From Geodermatophilus marinus (GTDB taxonomy: Bacteria > Actinomycetota > Actinomycetes > Mycobacteriales > Geodermatophilaceae), in NCBI RefSeq assembly GCF_003428645.1, contig NZ_QVQH01000005.1, forward strand, positions 232,992 to 296,991: DNA of 64,000 bases, in the 5' to 3' direction. The notes under the pieces were generated by a model, which was given only the letters and a program-made list of their open reading frames with translations, searched no databases and was not told the DNA's origin. Below are positions 26,352 to 35,370 of the stretch, piece after piece. The first letter of the stretch is position 1. Every line of letters starts with the position of its first letter. A program made the position numbers and the translations under genes.

Positions 26352-27575
26352 TTGGCGACCTTGCACCGCCTGACCTTCAAGCACGCCCGCACCACGTCAC
26401 GCCGCGGCCGCCTGCGCGCCCCCCGCCTGACGCTCGTCGCCGCCGTCGCCCTCGGCCTCCTGGCCGGCACCCCGGCTGCCGTCGCGGCCCCCGGCTCCAG
26501 CGAGATCGCCGCCGAGCAGGCGCAGCTGTCCGCCGAGGTGGACCGCCTCGCGGAGGAGGTGCGCGCCGCCGAGGAGCAGCTGCAGCGCATGACCGTGGAG
26601 GCCGAGGCCGCCGCGGACGCCGCGCTCGTCGCCCGCGCCGAGCTCGCCCGCGCCCAGGCCGACGCCGAGGCCACGGCCCGCGAGCTCTCCGACGCCCAGG
26701 CCGCCGTCGTCGCGGCCGAGGAGGACATCGCCGACCTCGGGCGCGAGGCCTACATGGGCGCCGACGACCGCTACGGCGACATCCAGCTGCTGCTCGACGC
26801 CGAGAACCCCACGGAGCTGCTCCAGCAGGCCGCCACCATGGAGGTGATCGGCGACCACCGCGCCGACCGGCTGGCCGAGTTCCTGACCGTCAAGCAGCGC
26901 GTCGAGGAGGCCGACCGCGCCGCCAAGGCCGCCGTCGCCCGCCTCGACGAGGTCGCCCGGGCCGCCGACGAGGCCGAGGCGGCTGCCAACGCCCACCTCG
27001 CCGAGGCGCAGGGCCGCTACGACGAGACGGCGGCGCGGAAGGCCGCCCTCGACGAGCAGCTGCGCCAGGCCGGTGAGCGCCTGGCCGCCGCGCAGGGTGC
27101 CGAGGACGCCGCCGCGGCCTGGGCCGCGCAGCAGGCCGCCAGCGCCGCGGCCGCCGCCCCGGCCCTGGCCGCGTCCGGCAGCGGCAGCGGGCTCGTCGAC
27201 GGACGGGTGACCTCCTGCTACGGCCCGCGCTGGGGAACCATGCACCAGGGGGTCGACATCGCCGCGCCGATCGGCACGCCCATCTACGTCCCCGAGGGCG
27301 GCGTCGTCCTGCAGGCGGGCCCCGCCAGCGGGTTCGGGCTGGCCGTCTACGTGCAGCACGCCGACGGGCAGATCACGCTCTACGGGCACGTCAACCAGTT
27401 CTTCGTCAGCGCGGGGCAGGTCGTCGAGGCCGGGCAGCAGATCGCCGAGGTCGGCAACCGCGGCCAGTCCACCGGCCCGCACCTGCACTTCGAGGTCCAC
27501 CAGGGCGGCCTGTACGCCAGCCGCGTCAACCCGGCGCCGTGGCTGCAGGCCCACGGCATCGCGGTCAACTGCTGA
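26352..27575 (+). CDS. secreted M23-family peptidoglycan endopeptidase
   Basis: This protein of about 407 residues has a signal peptide (basic start, LTLVAAVALGLLAGTPAAVA) and a long Ala/Glu-rich coiled coil (about 50-270). A C-terminal M23 lysostaphin-type domain carries zinc ligands HQGVDIAAP and GPHLHFEV. The coiled coil resembles EnvC/RipA-type regulators that hold the peptidase until activated. The start is unusual: only TTG codons (26352 or 26361) fit the frame after the riboswitch, with GGGAGA as ribosome-binding site inside its 3' end. A c-di-AMP riboswitch lies immediately upstream. Confidence 0.88.
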   Translation: MATLHRLTFKHARTTSRRGRLRAPRLTLVAAVALGLLAGTPAAVAAPGSSEIAAEQAQLSAEVDRLAEEVRAAEEQLQRMTVEAEAAADAALVARAELARAQADAEATARELSDAQAAVVAAEEDIADLGREAYMGADDRYGDIQLLLDAENPTELLQQAATMEVIGDHRADRLAEFLTVKQRVEEADRAAKAAVARLDEVARAADEAEAAANAHLAEAQGRYDETAARKAALDEQLRQAGERLAAAQGAEDAAAAWAAQQAASAAAAAPALAASGSGSGLVDGRVTSCYGPRWGTMHQGVDIAAPIGTPIYVPEGGVVLQAGPASGFGLAVYVQHADGQITLYGHVNQFFVSAGQVVEAGQQIAEVGNRGQSTGPHLHFEVHQGGLYASRVNPAPWLQAHGIAVNC

Positions 27576-27605
27576 CCCGGGTCGTCCGAGCCCGCAGGGC
27601 CTGAA

Positions 27606-27640
27606 CGGGGCCCCGCACCCCGACCGGGTGCGGGGCCCCG
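27606..27640. terminator. hairpin terminator after the M23 gene
   Basis: Perfect 15-bp stem (CGGGGCCCCGCACCC and its complement) with loop CGACC, 30 nt past the M23 stop and before the convergent gene's stop. No T-run is present, as usual in this lineage. Confidence 0.75.
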
Positions 27641-27662
27641 CCCGTCCCCGGCGCGCCGGCGG

Positions 27663-28529
27663 TCAGCGGCGCCACCGGAGCAGGCCGCCGGCGCCGCCGA
27701 GGGTGCGGGCGGCCAGCTGGAGGACCGGACCGCCCGGGATGCCGGGAGCGGCCTGCACGACGGGTGCCAGCGCCAGCAGGCCGGCCAGGTCGTGGGCGCA
27801 CAGCCGCCGTCGCGCCAGCGCCGCCACCGGGTTGACCCGCCCGGAGGCCGCCTCGAGCAGCAGGGCGGCCGGCGCCTCGACGGCGGGCCCCGGCACGCGC
27901 CCCGGCGGCACCCGGCGCACCGTCCAGCCGTCGGTGCCGGCGGCGAAGGCCCAGCCGCCCTCCGGGGTCGCCAGCGTGGCTCCGGCGACCGTCCCGGTGC
28001 CGGCGGCCAGGGCCCCGGTGACGTCGGCGAGCGCGGCCAGGCCGGCCTGGAGGACGTCCGGCGGGACCGGCGGCGCCCCGCACGCGGTGAGGTCCAGGCC
28101 GTGCACGGCGAGCTCGTAGGCCTGCCCCAGGACGACGCTGAGCACCGGGAGCCGGCCCACCACCGCGACCGCGGGGGAGGTGTCCAGGGCTGCCGGCTCC
28201 TCCGCCAGGTACCGGACGGTCGCCTCCCGGTTGCGCCGCAGCGCGGCGAGCACCTCCGCCCGGGACGCGTCCCGGTGCGCGGCGGTCACCCGGGCGTTGG
28301 TGGCGTCGACGTCCGGCGGGGACCCCGTCCCCCCGGCGCGCGCGGACGCCACGACGTCGGCCAGCGCCGTGTGATCGGGCCAGCTGCCGAGGTGGACGCA
28401 GACCTCCTGGGCCCGCCAGCCGGGGAGGCGCGTCGGTGCCCCCAGGTCCACGGCCGCGGCCTGCGCGAGGAAGGCGTCCCAGGCGCCGAGCACCCACCGC
28501 CCCACCTCCGCGCGACCGGCGTCGGCCAT
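27663..28529 (-). CDS. mycothiol-dependent maleylpyruvate-isomerase family protein
   Basis: This 288-residue protein of the TIGR03083/MDMPI type has an N-terminal four-helix domain with GWRAQEVCVHLGSWPDHT, giving the first metal His, and QAYELAVHGLDLTA, giving the second. A C-terminal alpha/beta domain follows (VAGATLATPEGGWAFAAGTD). Such proteins usually act as mycothiol-dependent isomerases or transferases. ATG 28529 or, 12 codons upstream, ATG 28565 could start the protein, and neither has a good ribosome-binding site. It diverges from the small gene at 28612. Confidence 0.8.
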   Translation of the reverse strand: MADAGRAEVGRWVLGAWDAFLAQAAAVDLGAPTRLPGWRAQEVCVHLGSWPDHTALADVVASARAGGTGSPPDVDATNARVTAAHRDASRAEVLAALRRNREATVRYLAEEPAALDTSPAVAVVGRLPVLSVVLGQAYELAVHGLDLTACGAPPVPPDVLQAGLAALADVTGALAAGTGTVAGATLATPEGGWAFAAGTDGWTVRRVPPGRVPGPAVEAPAALLLEAASGRVNPVAALARRRLCAHDLAGLLALAPVVQAAPGIPGGPVLQLAARTLGGAGGLLRWRR

Positions 28530-28611
28530 GCCGTGGCGGTAGCGGTCGCCGTCCGGGGGTGCCATGCCGGTGCACGTTGCCGGGAGCCGCCGCGGACCGC
28601 ACGCTGGGGGC

Positions 28612-28860
28612 ATGACACAGGACCGGACCGCGCGGGGCACGGTCGTCCGCTGGGACGACGCCCGGCCCGGCGCCCTCGTCGAGGCGGAGGGACTGCCCGA
28701 GCCGTGCTGGGCCGAGGCCGCCGTCGTGCACGGTGCGTCGGTGCTGCGGGCCGGGCAGGTGGTCGACCTCGAGTGGACCGAGCCGGCCGCGCCCGGGGAG
28801 CCGCCCACGGTGACCCGTGTCGTGCCGCGCGAGGACCTGCAGGCCACGCTCGGCGCCTGA
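28612..28860 (+). CDS. small cold-shock-domain-like protein
   Basis: This 82-residue protein begins MTQDRTARGTVVRWDDARPG and continues with alternating strands (LRAGQVVDLEWTEPA), ending in a charged turn. GTVVRWDD resembles the first strand of cold-shock domains, but the RNP aromatic motifs are weak, so binding to RNA is only possible. A CACGCT hexamer lies 6 nt before the ATG with no ribosome-binding site, consistent with a leaderless transcript. Confidence 0.65.
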   Translation: MTQDRTARGTVVRWDDARPGALVEAEGLPEPCWAEAAVVHGASVLRAGQVVDLEWTEPAAPGEPPTVTRVVPREDLQATLGA

Positions 28861-29246
28861 CCTGCGGTCCGCCCCAGCAACGGACCGCGGAGGCTCGCAA
28901 GGGGTATTGCGGCTACGCTGTGTGAGCGGTGTGCGGGACCGCCCGCGGGCCTGGGGATGCGCCTGTGGGCGCGCGGGGGAGATCCTGTGGACGCGGTGTG
29001 CGGAGCGCCCGTGCTGTGGACTCGACGCCCCATGTCGTGGTATGCGGCGCTGACCTGCGGGTAGTGGTCACCGCGGTGACCATCCGTCACATGTGTCCCA
29101 TCCGCCACTCGCGCACTGGCGCGACCGGGGCGGCATCGTGCACACTGGTGCCAGGACGCCTGGTCCTGGACCGCCGAACACAGCCTGTCACCGAATTGAT
29201 CGTCCGTTGGGGAAGACGAGACCGATCAAGTCGATGGAGGTGCCTC
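28861..29246. other. non-coding leader before the DUF3145 gene
   Basis: These 386 bp have no convincing ORF. They presumably contain the DUF3145 promoter. No riboswitch or attenuator pattern is recognised. Confidence 0.4.
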
Positions 29247-29747
29247 GTGCAGCGACGGTCTACCCAGGGTGTCGTCTTCGTGCACGCGTGCCCGAAGGCG
29301 CTGTGCCAGCACGTCGAGTGGGCGCTCGAGCGCGTCGTCGGCGCGCCGGTCTCCCTGTCGTGGGCCGACCAGCCCGCGGCGCACGGCTCGTTCCGTGCCG
29401 AGGTGGCCTGGACCGGTGCTCCCGGGACGGGCGCCAAGCTCGTCGCCGCGCTGCGCGCGTGGCCGATGCTGCGCTTCGAGGTCACCGAGGAAGCCAGCCA
29501 CGGCAACGACGGCGAGCGCATGTCCTACGTGCCCGGGCACGGGGTGTACCGCGCGCCGACGAGCGCCAACGGCGACCTCATCGTCACCGAGCAGCAGCTG
29601 CGGCACCTCGCGGCCACCGCCACCTCCATCGAGGCCTTCCGGCACGGGGTGGACGAGCTGCTCGGCGCGGCCTGGGACGCCGACCTCGAGGTCTACCGGC
29701 ACGCCGGCGACGGCCAGCCGGTCACCTGGCTCCACCAGGTGGTCTAG
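29247..29747 (+). CDS. DUF3145 family protein
   Basis: This 166-residue actinobacterial protein has the characteristic start GVVFVHACPKALCQHVEWAL, then SFRAEVAWTGAPGTGAKLVA and FEVTEEASHGNDGERMSYVP. The family is nearly universal in actinobacteria, with no known function, and is often near fatty-acid genes. Here the fatty-acid synthase operon is the convergent neighbour, as in other genomes. GTG 29247 follows a GGAGG ribosome-binding site. A hairpin repeat begins at the stop codon. Confidence 0.85.
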   Translation: MQRRSTQGVVFVHACPKALCQHVEWALERVVGAPVSLSWADQPAAHGSFRAEVAWTGAPGTGAKLVAALRAWPMLRFEVTEEASHGNDGERMSYVPGHGVYRAPTSANGDLIVTEQQLRHLAATATSIEAFRHGVDELLGAAWDADLEVYRHAGDGQPVTWLHQVV

Positions 29748-29803
29748 GCCCCGTCCAGAGGCTCGCCGCGAGCCTGCGAGCGGTGAGGGGGACGGGGTCC
29801 TTC
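29748..29803. repeat. hairpin-forming interspersed repeat, copy A
   Basis: On the minus strand it reads GGACCCCGTCCCCCTCACCG, CTCGCAGGCTCG, then a return arm ending GGACGGGGCC. It aligns with copies B (43150-43207) and C (59003-59061) and starts right after the DUF3145 stop. Confidence 0.7.
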
Positions 29804-29923
29804 GACTTCATCACGATCCGACCACGACGGGATGAGCGCGACCCGCGCCCGTCGTAGGCTCGGGGCCGGTCGTCCGGGCGTCGTCGGGGAAGCGGCGCCC
29901 GGACGACCAGGTCCCGTCGACGG

Positions 29924-29960
29924 CGAGGGCCCGTACCCCTGACAGGGGTACGGGCCCTCG
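29924..29960. terminator. bidirectional terminator between DUF3145 and accD
   Basis: A perfect 17-bp stem (CGAGGGCCCGTACCCCT / AGGGGTACGGGCCCTCG) with a 3-nt loop, between convergent genes. Confidence 0.85.
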
Positions 29961-29991
29961 TCCGCGTGCGCGGTCGGGCGCGCCCGCCGGG

Positions 29992-31404
29992 CTACAGCGG
30001 GATGTTGCCGTGCGCGCCGCGGCCCGACGGCGCCGCGGTGAGCGCGGCGACCAGGCGGCGCCGGGTGCGGGTGGGCTCGACCACCTCGTCGACGACCCCG
30101 ATCGCCAGGGCCCGGTTCACCCCGCCGGCGATCCGCTCGTGCTCCTCGGCCAGCTGCGCGTGCAGGGCCTCGCGCTCGCCGGGCGGGACGGCGGCCAGCT
30201 TCTTGCGGTGCAGGATGCCGACGGCCGCCTTGGCGCCCATGACCGCCACCTCCGCACCCGGCCAGGCGAACACGGCCGTCGCGCCCAGGGAGCGCGCGTT
30301 CATCGCGATGTAGGCCCCGCCGTAGGACTTCCGGGTCACCAGCGTCACCCGGGGCACCACGGCCTCGGCGAAGGCGTGCAGCAGCTTGGCGCCGCGGCGG
30401 ACGACGCCGTCCCACTCCTGGCCGACCCCGGGCAGGTAGCCGGGGACGTCGACCAGCACCACCAGCGGGACGCCGAAGGCGTCGCACATCCGGACGAACC
30501 GGGCCGCCTTCTCCGCCGAGGCGGAGTCCAGGCAGCCGCCGAGCCGCAGCGGGTTGTTGGCGACCACGCCGACCGTGCGCCCGGCCAGCCGGCCGAGGGT
30601 GGTGACGATGTTGGGCGCCCAGCGCGGGTGCAGCTCCAGGCCCGGCGCGTCGAGGACGGCGGCCACCAGCGGCCTGACGTCGTAGGCGCGGTTGGACCGC
30701 TCGGGCAGCAGCGCCCGCAGGTCGACGTCCGGCTCCTCGTCGGCGGGCTGGAACGAGCCCTGGGCCGCCAGCAGGTCGACCGCCTCGCGGGCGGCGTCCA
30801 GGGCCGACTGCTCGGTGTCGGTGACCACGTGCACGACCCCGCTGCGCCGGCCGTGGGTGTCGGGTCCGCCGAGGGACTCCATGTCCACGGCCTCGCCGGT
30901 CACCGATCGGACGACGTCGGGCCCGGTGACGAACACCCGCCCGGCGGGGCCCATGATCACCAGGTCGGTGAGGGCGGGGCCGTAGGCGGCGCCGCCGGCG
31001 GCCGGGCCCAGCACCACCGAGACCTGGGGGATGCGGCCGGAGGCCCGCACCATCGCCTCGAACACCTCGCCCACCGCGTGCAGCGCGGTGACCCCCTCGG
31101 CCAGCCGCGCGCCGCCGGAGTGCCAGATCCCGACCACCGGCAGCCGCTCCCGCAGCGCGGTGTCGATCGCGTCGACGACGTGCCGGCAGCCGTCGACGCC
31201 CATGGCCCCGCCCATGACCGTGGCGTCGGTGCAGAAGGCGATCGCGGGGGAGCCGGCGACCCGGCCGCGGGCGGCGACGACGCCCGAGGTGTCGCGGGGC
31301 AGCAGCAGCGCGGCGCTGCCCTCGTCGAAGAACCGCCGCAGCCGGTCCTCCGGGTCCCGCGGGTCGGTGGTCGGGGCGGGCGGGGCGGGGGAGAGCGTCG
31401 TCAC
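29992..31404 (-). CDS. accD: acyl-CoA carboxylase carboxyltransferase beta subunit
   Basis: This 470-residue carboxyltransferase has both crotonase-like halves. The N-terminal part has GIWHSGGARLAEGV and VLGPAAGGAAYGPAL. The C-terminal part has LVVLVDVPGYLPGVGQEW and RKSYGGAYIAMNARSLGA. It transfers CO2 from biotin-AccA to acetyl- or propionyl-CoA, giving malonyl-CoA for the adjacent synthase. As last gene of the fabD-fabH-acpP-fabF run it corresponds to AccD6-type subunits of mycobacteria. The biotin-carrying alpha subunit is not in the window. Confidence 0.93.
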   Translation of the reverse strand: MTTLSPAPPAPTTDPRDPEDRLRRFFDEGSAALLLPRDTSGVVAARGRVAGSPAIAFCTDATVMGGAMGVDGCRHVVDAIDTALRERLPVVGIWHSGGARLAEGVTALHAVGEVFEAMVRASGRIPQVSVVLGPAAGGAAYGPALTDLVIMGPAGRVFVTGPDVVRSVTGEAVDMESLGGPDTHGRRSGVVHVVTDTEQSALDAAREAVDLLAAQGSFQPADEEPDVDLRALLPERSNRAYDVRPLVAAVLDAPGLELHPRWAPNIVTTLGRLAGRTVGVVANNPLRLGGCLDSASAEKAARFVRMCDAFGVPLVVLVDVPGYLPGVGQEWDGVVRRGAKLLHAFAEAVVPRVTLVTRKSYGGAYIAMNARSLGATAVFAWPGAEVAVMGAKAAVGILHRKKLAAVPPGEREALHAQLAEEHERIAGGVNRALAIGVVDEVVEPTRTRRRLVAALTAAPSGRGAHGNIPL

Positions 31405-31417
31405 GGGTCCTCCGTGC

Positions 31418-32659
31418 TCAGGCGGTGGTGAACACCAGCGCGATGTTGTGGCCGCCGAAGCCGAAGGAGTCGTTGACCGCGGCGCTGAAGGAGGCGCGCC
31501 GGGGCTCGCGGCGCACGATGTCGAGCGCCTGGACGGCCGCGTCGTCGTCCGGGTCGTCGAGGTTGGCGGTCGCCGGCACCAGCTGGTCGCGCAGCGCGAG
31601 CACCGTGAACACCGATTCCAGCGCGCCGGCCGCGCCGAGCAGGTGCCCGGTCTGGCTCTTGGTGGCGGTGACCAGGACGTGCTCGCCGATGGTGTCGCGG
31701 ATCGCCGCCGCCTCGGCGGTGTCGCCCACCGGGGTGGAGGTGGCGTGCGCGTTGACGTGCCCGATGTCGGCGGGGGCGAGGCCGGCGTCGCGGACGGCCG
31801 CGGCGATCGCCCGCCCGGCGCCCTCGCCCTCGGGGTGGGGGGCCACCAGGTCGTAGCCGTCGGCGGTGCCGCCGGCGCCGGCCAGCCGGGCGTGCACCTG
31901 CGCGCCGCGGGCCCGGGCGGCGTCTGCCCGCTCCAGGACCAGCGCCCCGGCGCCCTCGCCGAGGACGAAGCCGTCGCGGGCCTTGTCGAAGGGGCGCGAC
32001 GCCCGCTCGGGCTCGTCGTTGCGGGTGCTCATCGCCCGCATGGCCGCGAAGCCGGCCATCGGCAGCGGGTGCACGCAGGCCTCCGCGCCACCGACAAGGA
32101 CGACGTCGGCCCGGTCGAGGCGGAGCAGGTCCAGCCCCCAGCGGATGGCCTCGGCGCCGGAGGCGCAGGCGCTGACCGGCGCGTGCACGCCGCCCTTGGC
32201 GCCGATGGCCAGCCCGACCGCCGCCGAGGGGCCGTTGGGCATGAGCATCGGGATGGTGAAGGGGGAGACCCGCTTGGGCCCCTTCTGCTCGAGGACGTCG
32301 TCCTGGCCGAGCAGGGTCAGCGCCCCGCCGATGCCGGTGCCGAAGACGACGGCGACCCGCTCGGGGGCCACGCCGGCCTCGGCCGCGCCGGAGTCCCGCC
32401 AGGCCTGCTCGGCGGCGATGACCGCGACCTGCTGGCTGCGGTCCAGCCGCCGGGCGCGGACCCGGTCGAGCTGGGCGGTCGGGTCGTCGGCGAGCCGGGC
32501 GACGAGCTGGGCGGGGAAGTCGGCCACCCAGTCGTCGGTGATCCGGCTGACCCCCGACCGCCCCGCCAGCAGCGCCTCCCACGTGCTGGCGACGTCGCCA
32601 CCCAGCGGTGTGGTGGCGCCGAGTCCGGTGACGACGACGTCACCGTTGGACGTGCTCAT
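31418..32659 (-). CDS. fabF: beta-ketoacyl-ACP synthase II
   Basis: This 413-residue thiolase-fold condensing enzyme has its active-site Cys in VSACASGAE (C165) and histidines in NAHATSTPVGD (H305) and KSQTGHLLGAAGALES (K334, H339). It elongates acyl-ACP with malonyl-ACP. It lies 13 nt before accD and 53 nt after acpP in the type II fatty-acid operon. One copy replaces the KasA/KasB pair of mycolate producers, as expected in a lineage without long mycolates. Confidence 0.95.
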   Translation of the reverse strand: MSTSNGDVVVTGLGATTPLGGDVASTWEALLAGRSGVSRITDDWVADFPAQLVARLADDPTAQLDRVRARRLDRSQQVAVIAAEQAWRDSGAAEAGVAPERVAVVFGTGIGGALTLLGQDDVLEQKGPKRVSPFTIPMLMPNGPSAAVGLAIGAKGGVHAPVSACASGAEAIRWGLDLLRLDRADVVLVGGAEACVHPLPMAGFAAMRAMSTRNDEPERASRPFDKARDGFVLGEGAGALVLERADAARARGAQVHARLAGAGGTADGYDLVAPHPEGEGAGRAIAAAVRDAGLAPADIGHVNAHATSTPVGDTAEAAAIRDTIGEHVLVTATKSQTGHLLGAAGALESVFTVLALRDQLVPATANLDDPDDDAAVQALDIVRREPRRASFSAAVNDSFGFGGHNIALVFTTA

Positions 32660-32712
32660 GAGATCCCTCCTGGGGGTGCGGCCGGGGGGCCGGGTCGGGC
32701 GGACCGGGCCGG

Positions 32713-32952
32713 TCAGCCCCGGTTCTTCTGGATGTAGCTGATCGCGTCGCCGACGGTCTTGATGTTGGCCAGCTCGTCGTCGGGGATGGCGACGCCGAAC
32801 TTGTCCTCGACCGCGGTGGCGATCTCGACCATCGACAGCGAGTCGACGTCGAGGTCCTCGGTGAACGACTTCTCCGGGGTGGCGTCGGCGGGTGCGACGC
32901 CGGCGACCTCCTCGAGGATCTCGGCCAGGCCGCTCTGGATGTCCTCGCTCAC
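32713..32952 (-). CDS. acpP: acyl carrier protein
   Basis: This 79-residue acidic four-helix protein has the phosphopantetheine site DVDSLSMVEI, with Ser38 as attachment residue. It carries the growing acyl chain for FabD, FabH and FabF, all encoded beside it. Confidence 0.95.
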   Translation of the reverse strand: MSEDIQSGLAEILEEVAGVAPADATPEKSFTEDLDVDSLSMVEIATAVEDKFGVAIPDDELANIKTVGDAISYIQKNRG

Positions 32953-33031
32953 GCGAAAGTCCTCTCTCTCGGGTGGGGCGGGGGAGCTCCCCGCCGCCGG
33001 GCCCCGTGGCCCGGGGATCTGGGAGTGCCCG

Positions 33032-34003
33032 TCAGGGCAGCCGGAACACCTGCCCGGCGAAGGTGAGCCCGGCGCCGTAGCCGAGCACCAGGGCGAGGTC
33101 GCCGCTCCTGGCCTCGCCGGACTCGAGCAGCGCCGTGAGCGCCAGGGGCACCGAGGCGGCCGAGGTGTTGCCGGACTGCACGATGTCGCGGGCCACGACC
33201 GTGCGCTCCCCGAAGCCCAGCCGCCTGGTCATCGACTCGACGATGCGCAGGTTGGCCTGGTGCGGGGCGAAGACGTCGATGTCGGCCGGGCCGACGCCGG
33301 CGGCCGCCATGGCCTCCTCGAGCGTCGCGGTCAGCTTGGTCGTGGCCCAGCGGTAGACCGCCTGCCCGGCCATGGTCATCGTGGAACTGCCGGCGGCGAT
33401 CTCGATCGCGTTGTGCTGGTCGCCGTCGCTGCCCCACACCACCGGGCCGATGCCCGGCTCGTCGGCGGCGCCGATGACCGCCGCCCCGGCTCCGTCGGCG
33501 AAGATCACCGCCGTGGACCGGTCGGTCAGGTCGGTGACGTCGGTGAGCCGCTCGACCCCGACCACGAGTGCGTTGCGGGCCGACCCGGTGCGGATGGAGT
33601 CGGCCGCCACCCCGAGCGCGTAGCAGAAGCCGGCGCACCCGGCGTTGAGGTCGAAGGCGCCCGGCCGCGGGATGCCCAGCTTGTAGGCGACCTGCGGGCC
33701 GATGCCGGGGATGGGGGCCCGCAGGCTGGCGCTGGCCACCACGACCAGGTCGACGTCCCCGGGGGTCAGGCCGCTGGCGGCCAGCGCCTTGCCACCGGCG
33801 GCGACCGCCATGTCGACCAGCGACTCGTCCTCGGACGCCCAGCGGCGCTCGGCGATGCCGACGCGGCTCTGGATCCACTCGTCGCTGGTCTCCATGGTCT
33901 GGGCCAGCTCGTCGTTGGTGACCCGCCGGCGGGGGCGGTAGGCGCCCAGCCCGAGGATCCGGGCGCCGGCGGCGCCCTGCTGCAGCGTGATGGAGCCAGT
34001 CAC
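33032..34003 (-). CDS. fabH: beta-ketoacyl-ACP synthase III
   Basis: This 323-residue initiation ketosynthase has catalytic C123 (NAGCAGFCYALG), H248 (APHQANLRI) and N279 (SGNTSAASVP), a complete triad. It condenses an acyl-CoA primer with malonyl-ACP. Branched or straight primer choice cannot be read from the sequence. GTG 34001-34003 overlaps the fabD stop (GTGA), so translation is coupled. Confidence 0.95.
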   Translation of the reverse strand: MTGSITLQQGAAGARILGLGAYRPRRRVTNDELAQTMETSDEWIQSRVGIAERRWASEDESLVDMAVAAGGKALAASGLTPGDVDLVVVASASLRAPIPGIGPQVAYKLGIPRPGAFDLNAGCAGFCYALGVAADSIRTGSARNALVVGVERLTDVTDLTDRSTAVIFADGAGAAVIGAADEPGIGPVVWGSDGDQHNAIEIAAGSSTMTMAGQAVYRWATTKLTATLEEAMAAAGVGPADIDVFAPHQANLRIVESMTRRLGFGERTVVARDIVQSGNTSAASVPLALTALLESGEARSGDLALVLGYGAGLTFAGQVFRLP

Positions 34004-35202
34004 TCGGTGACCTCCGGGTAGAGACGGGCGATCGGGTCCCCGGCGTCGACCCGGTCGCCCTCCTGCACGAGCCACTCGGCCAGCACACCGTCGTAGCCGG
34101 CGGAGACGTTGACCTCCTCGCGCCGGCCGCGGATGCGGCCGAGCGGGCTGCCGGCGGGCACGTGCGTGCCCTCGGCGACCTCGGCGGGGCTGACCGTGCC
34201 GCGCACCGGGGAGACGACCACCCGCCAGTCGGGCAGGTGCGTGGCCTCGGCGCGGCCGCGCTCGGCGTCGATGAGCTCGCGGGCGCGGTCGAGGTCGGCC
34301 GGGCTGCCCACCGCGAGGACGTCGATGCCCGCCCCCTTCCACTCCCGCTTGGCCAGGCCGGCCAGCGCGCCGGCCGGTGGCAGCTCGATGGCGGCGGTGA
34401 CCCCGAGCTCGCGCAGCGTGGTCAGGCAGGCGTCGAACCGCACCGGGCTGGTGACCTGGCTGACCAGCCGGGAGACCACCTCGGGCCCCGAGGGGACGGC
34501 GGCGCCGTCGGCGTTGGAGAGCAGCAATCGGCTGGGGTCGGCCGGGCGCAGCCCGCCGACCAGCGCCTCGAGCTGCTCGCGCGCCGGGGCCATGTACGGG
34601 GTGTGGAAGGCGCCGGCCACCGAGAGCGGGACGACGCGGGCCCGGGCGGGCGGGTCGTCCTTGAGCGCGGCCAGGCCGTCGAGGGGGCCGGCGGCCACGA
34701 CCTGCCCGCCGCCGTTGACGTTGGCGGGGGTGAGCCCGTGCTCGGCCAGCTTCGCGGCGACCTCCTCGGGGTCCCCGCCCATGACGGCGGACATCCCGGT
34801 GGGCGTCCGCGCGCAGGCGGCGGCCATCGCGCGGCCCCGGACGGCGGTCAGCGCGATCGCCGCCTCGACCGACAGGACGCCGGCCAGCGCGGCCGCGGTC
34901 AGCTCGCCGACGCTGTGCCCGGTGATGACGACGTCGCGGCCGGTGGAGGGCGTGTGCGGCACCGGGCCGGGGAGGCCGCCGAGCTCTCGGGCGACGAAGA
35001 GGCTCATCGCGACGACCAGCGGCTGGGTGACCGCGGTGTCGCGGATCGCCTCGGCGTCGCCGGTGGTGCCGAGGGTCAGCAGGTCGGCGTCGGCGATGGC
35101 GCCGGCCCACCGGAAGAACGGCTCGGCACCGGGGAGCTCGAGCCAGTCGGTGAGCATCCCGGGCTTCTGGGCACCCTGTCCAGGGGCGAGAACGGCCAGC
35201 AC
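34000..35202 (-). CDS. fabD: malonyl-CoA:ACP transacylase with C-terminal biotinyl/lipoyl-like domain
   Basis: This 400-residue protein is longer than the usual ~310. Residues 1-315 are a normal FabD: APGQGAQKPGM, GHSVGE (S97), R122 and GAFH (H200). Residues 326-397 form a second module, WRVVVSPVRGTVSPAEVAEG then EGDRVDAGDPIARLYPE, which is the hammerhead fold of biotinyl/lipoyl carriers. The AMKM or DK modification turn is replaced by EEVNVSA, so there is no attachable lysine. A docking or scaffold role is inferred. It leads the fab operon under a palindromic promoter site. Confidence 0.93.
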   Translation of the reverse strand: MLAVLAPGQGAQKPGMLTDWLELPGAEPFFRWAGAIADADLLTLGTTGDAEAIRDTAVTQPLVVAMSLFVARELGGLPGPVPHTPSTGRDVVITGHSVGELTAAALAGVLSVEAAIALTAVRGRAMAAACARTPTGMSAVMGGDPEEVAAKLAEHGLTPANVNGGGQVVAAGPLDGLAALKDDPPARARVVPLSVAGAFHTPYMAPAREQLEALVGGLRPADPSRLLLSNADGAAVPSGPEVVSRLVSQVTSPVRFDACLTTLRELGVTAAIELPPAGALAGLAKREWKGAGIDVLAVGSPADLDRARELIDAERGRAEATHLPDWRVVVSPVRGTVSPAEVAEGTHVPAGSPLGRIRGRREEVNVSAGYDGVLAEWLVQEGDRVDAGDPIARLYPEVTE

Positions 35203-35270
35203 CTCCCCACCGTGCCAGGCGTCGCGCCGACGCGTCGGTGGGGAGCGCGACGAAGTCGCACCGGTCGGAT

Positions 35271-35287
35271 TTGGAGGGTTCCTACAA
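35271..35287 (-). promoter_or_regulatory. palindromic site in the fabD promoter (candidate FasR site)
   Basis: TTGGAGG-GTT-CCTACAA is an inverted repeat with six of seven arm positions matching, 69-85 nt upstream of fabD. It lies in the only intergenic space between the FasR-like gene and the operon. FasR of Streptomyces activates this same operon from its promoter region. Binding here is inferred. Confidence 0.5.
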
Positions 35288-35370
35288 GAGAACGGCGCGC
35301 AGTGGTCCTGGGAGCGCGTTCCTGTGGTGGGAACCGCACTGACGCGGGCGCGCGCGTGCGCCCCGGCGCG

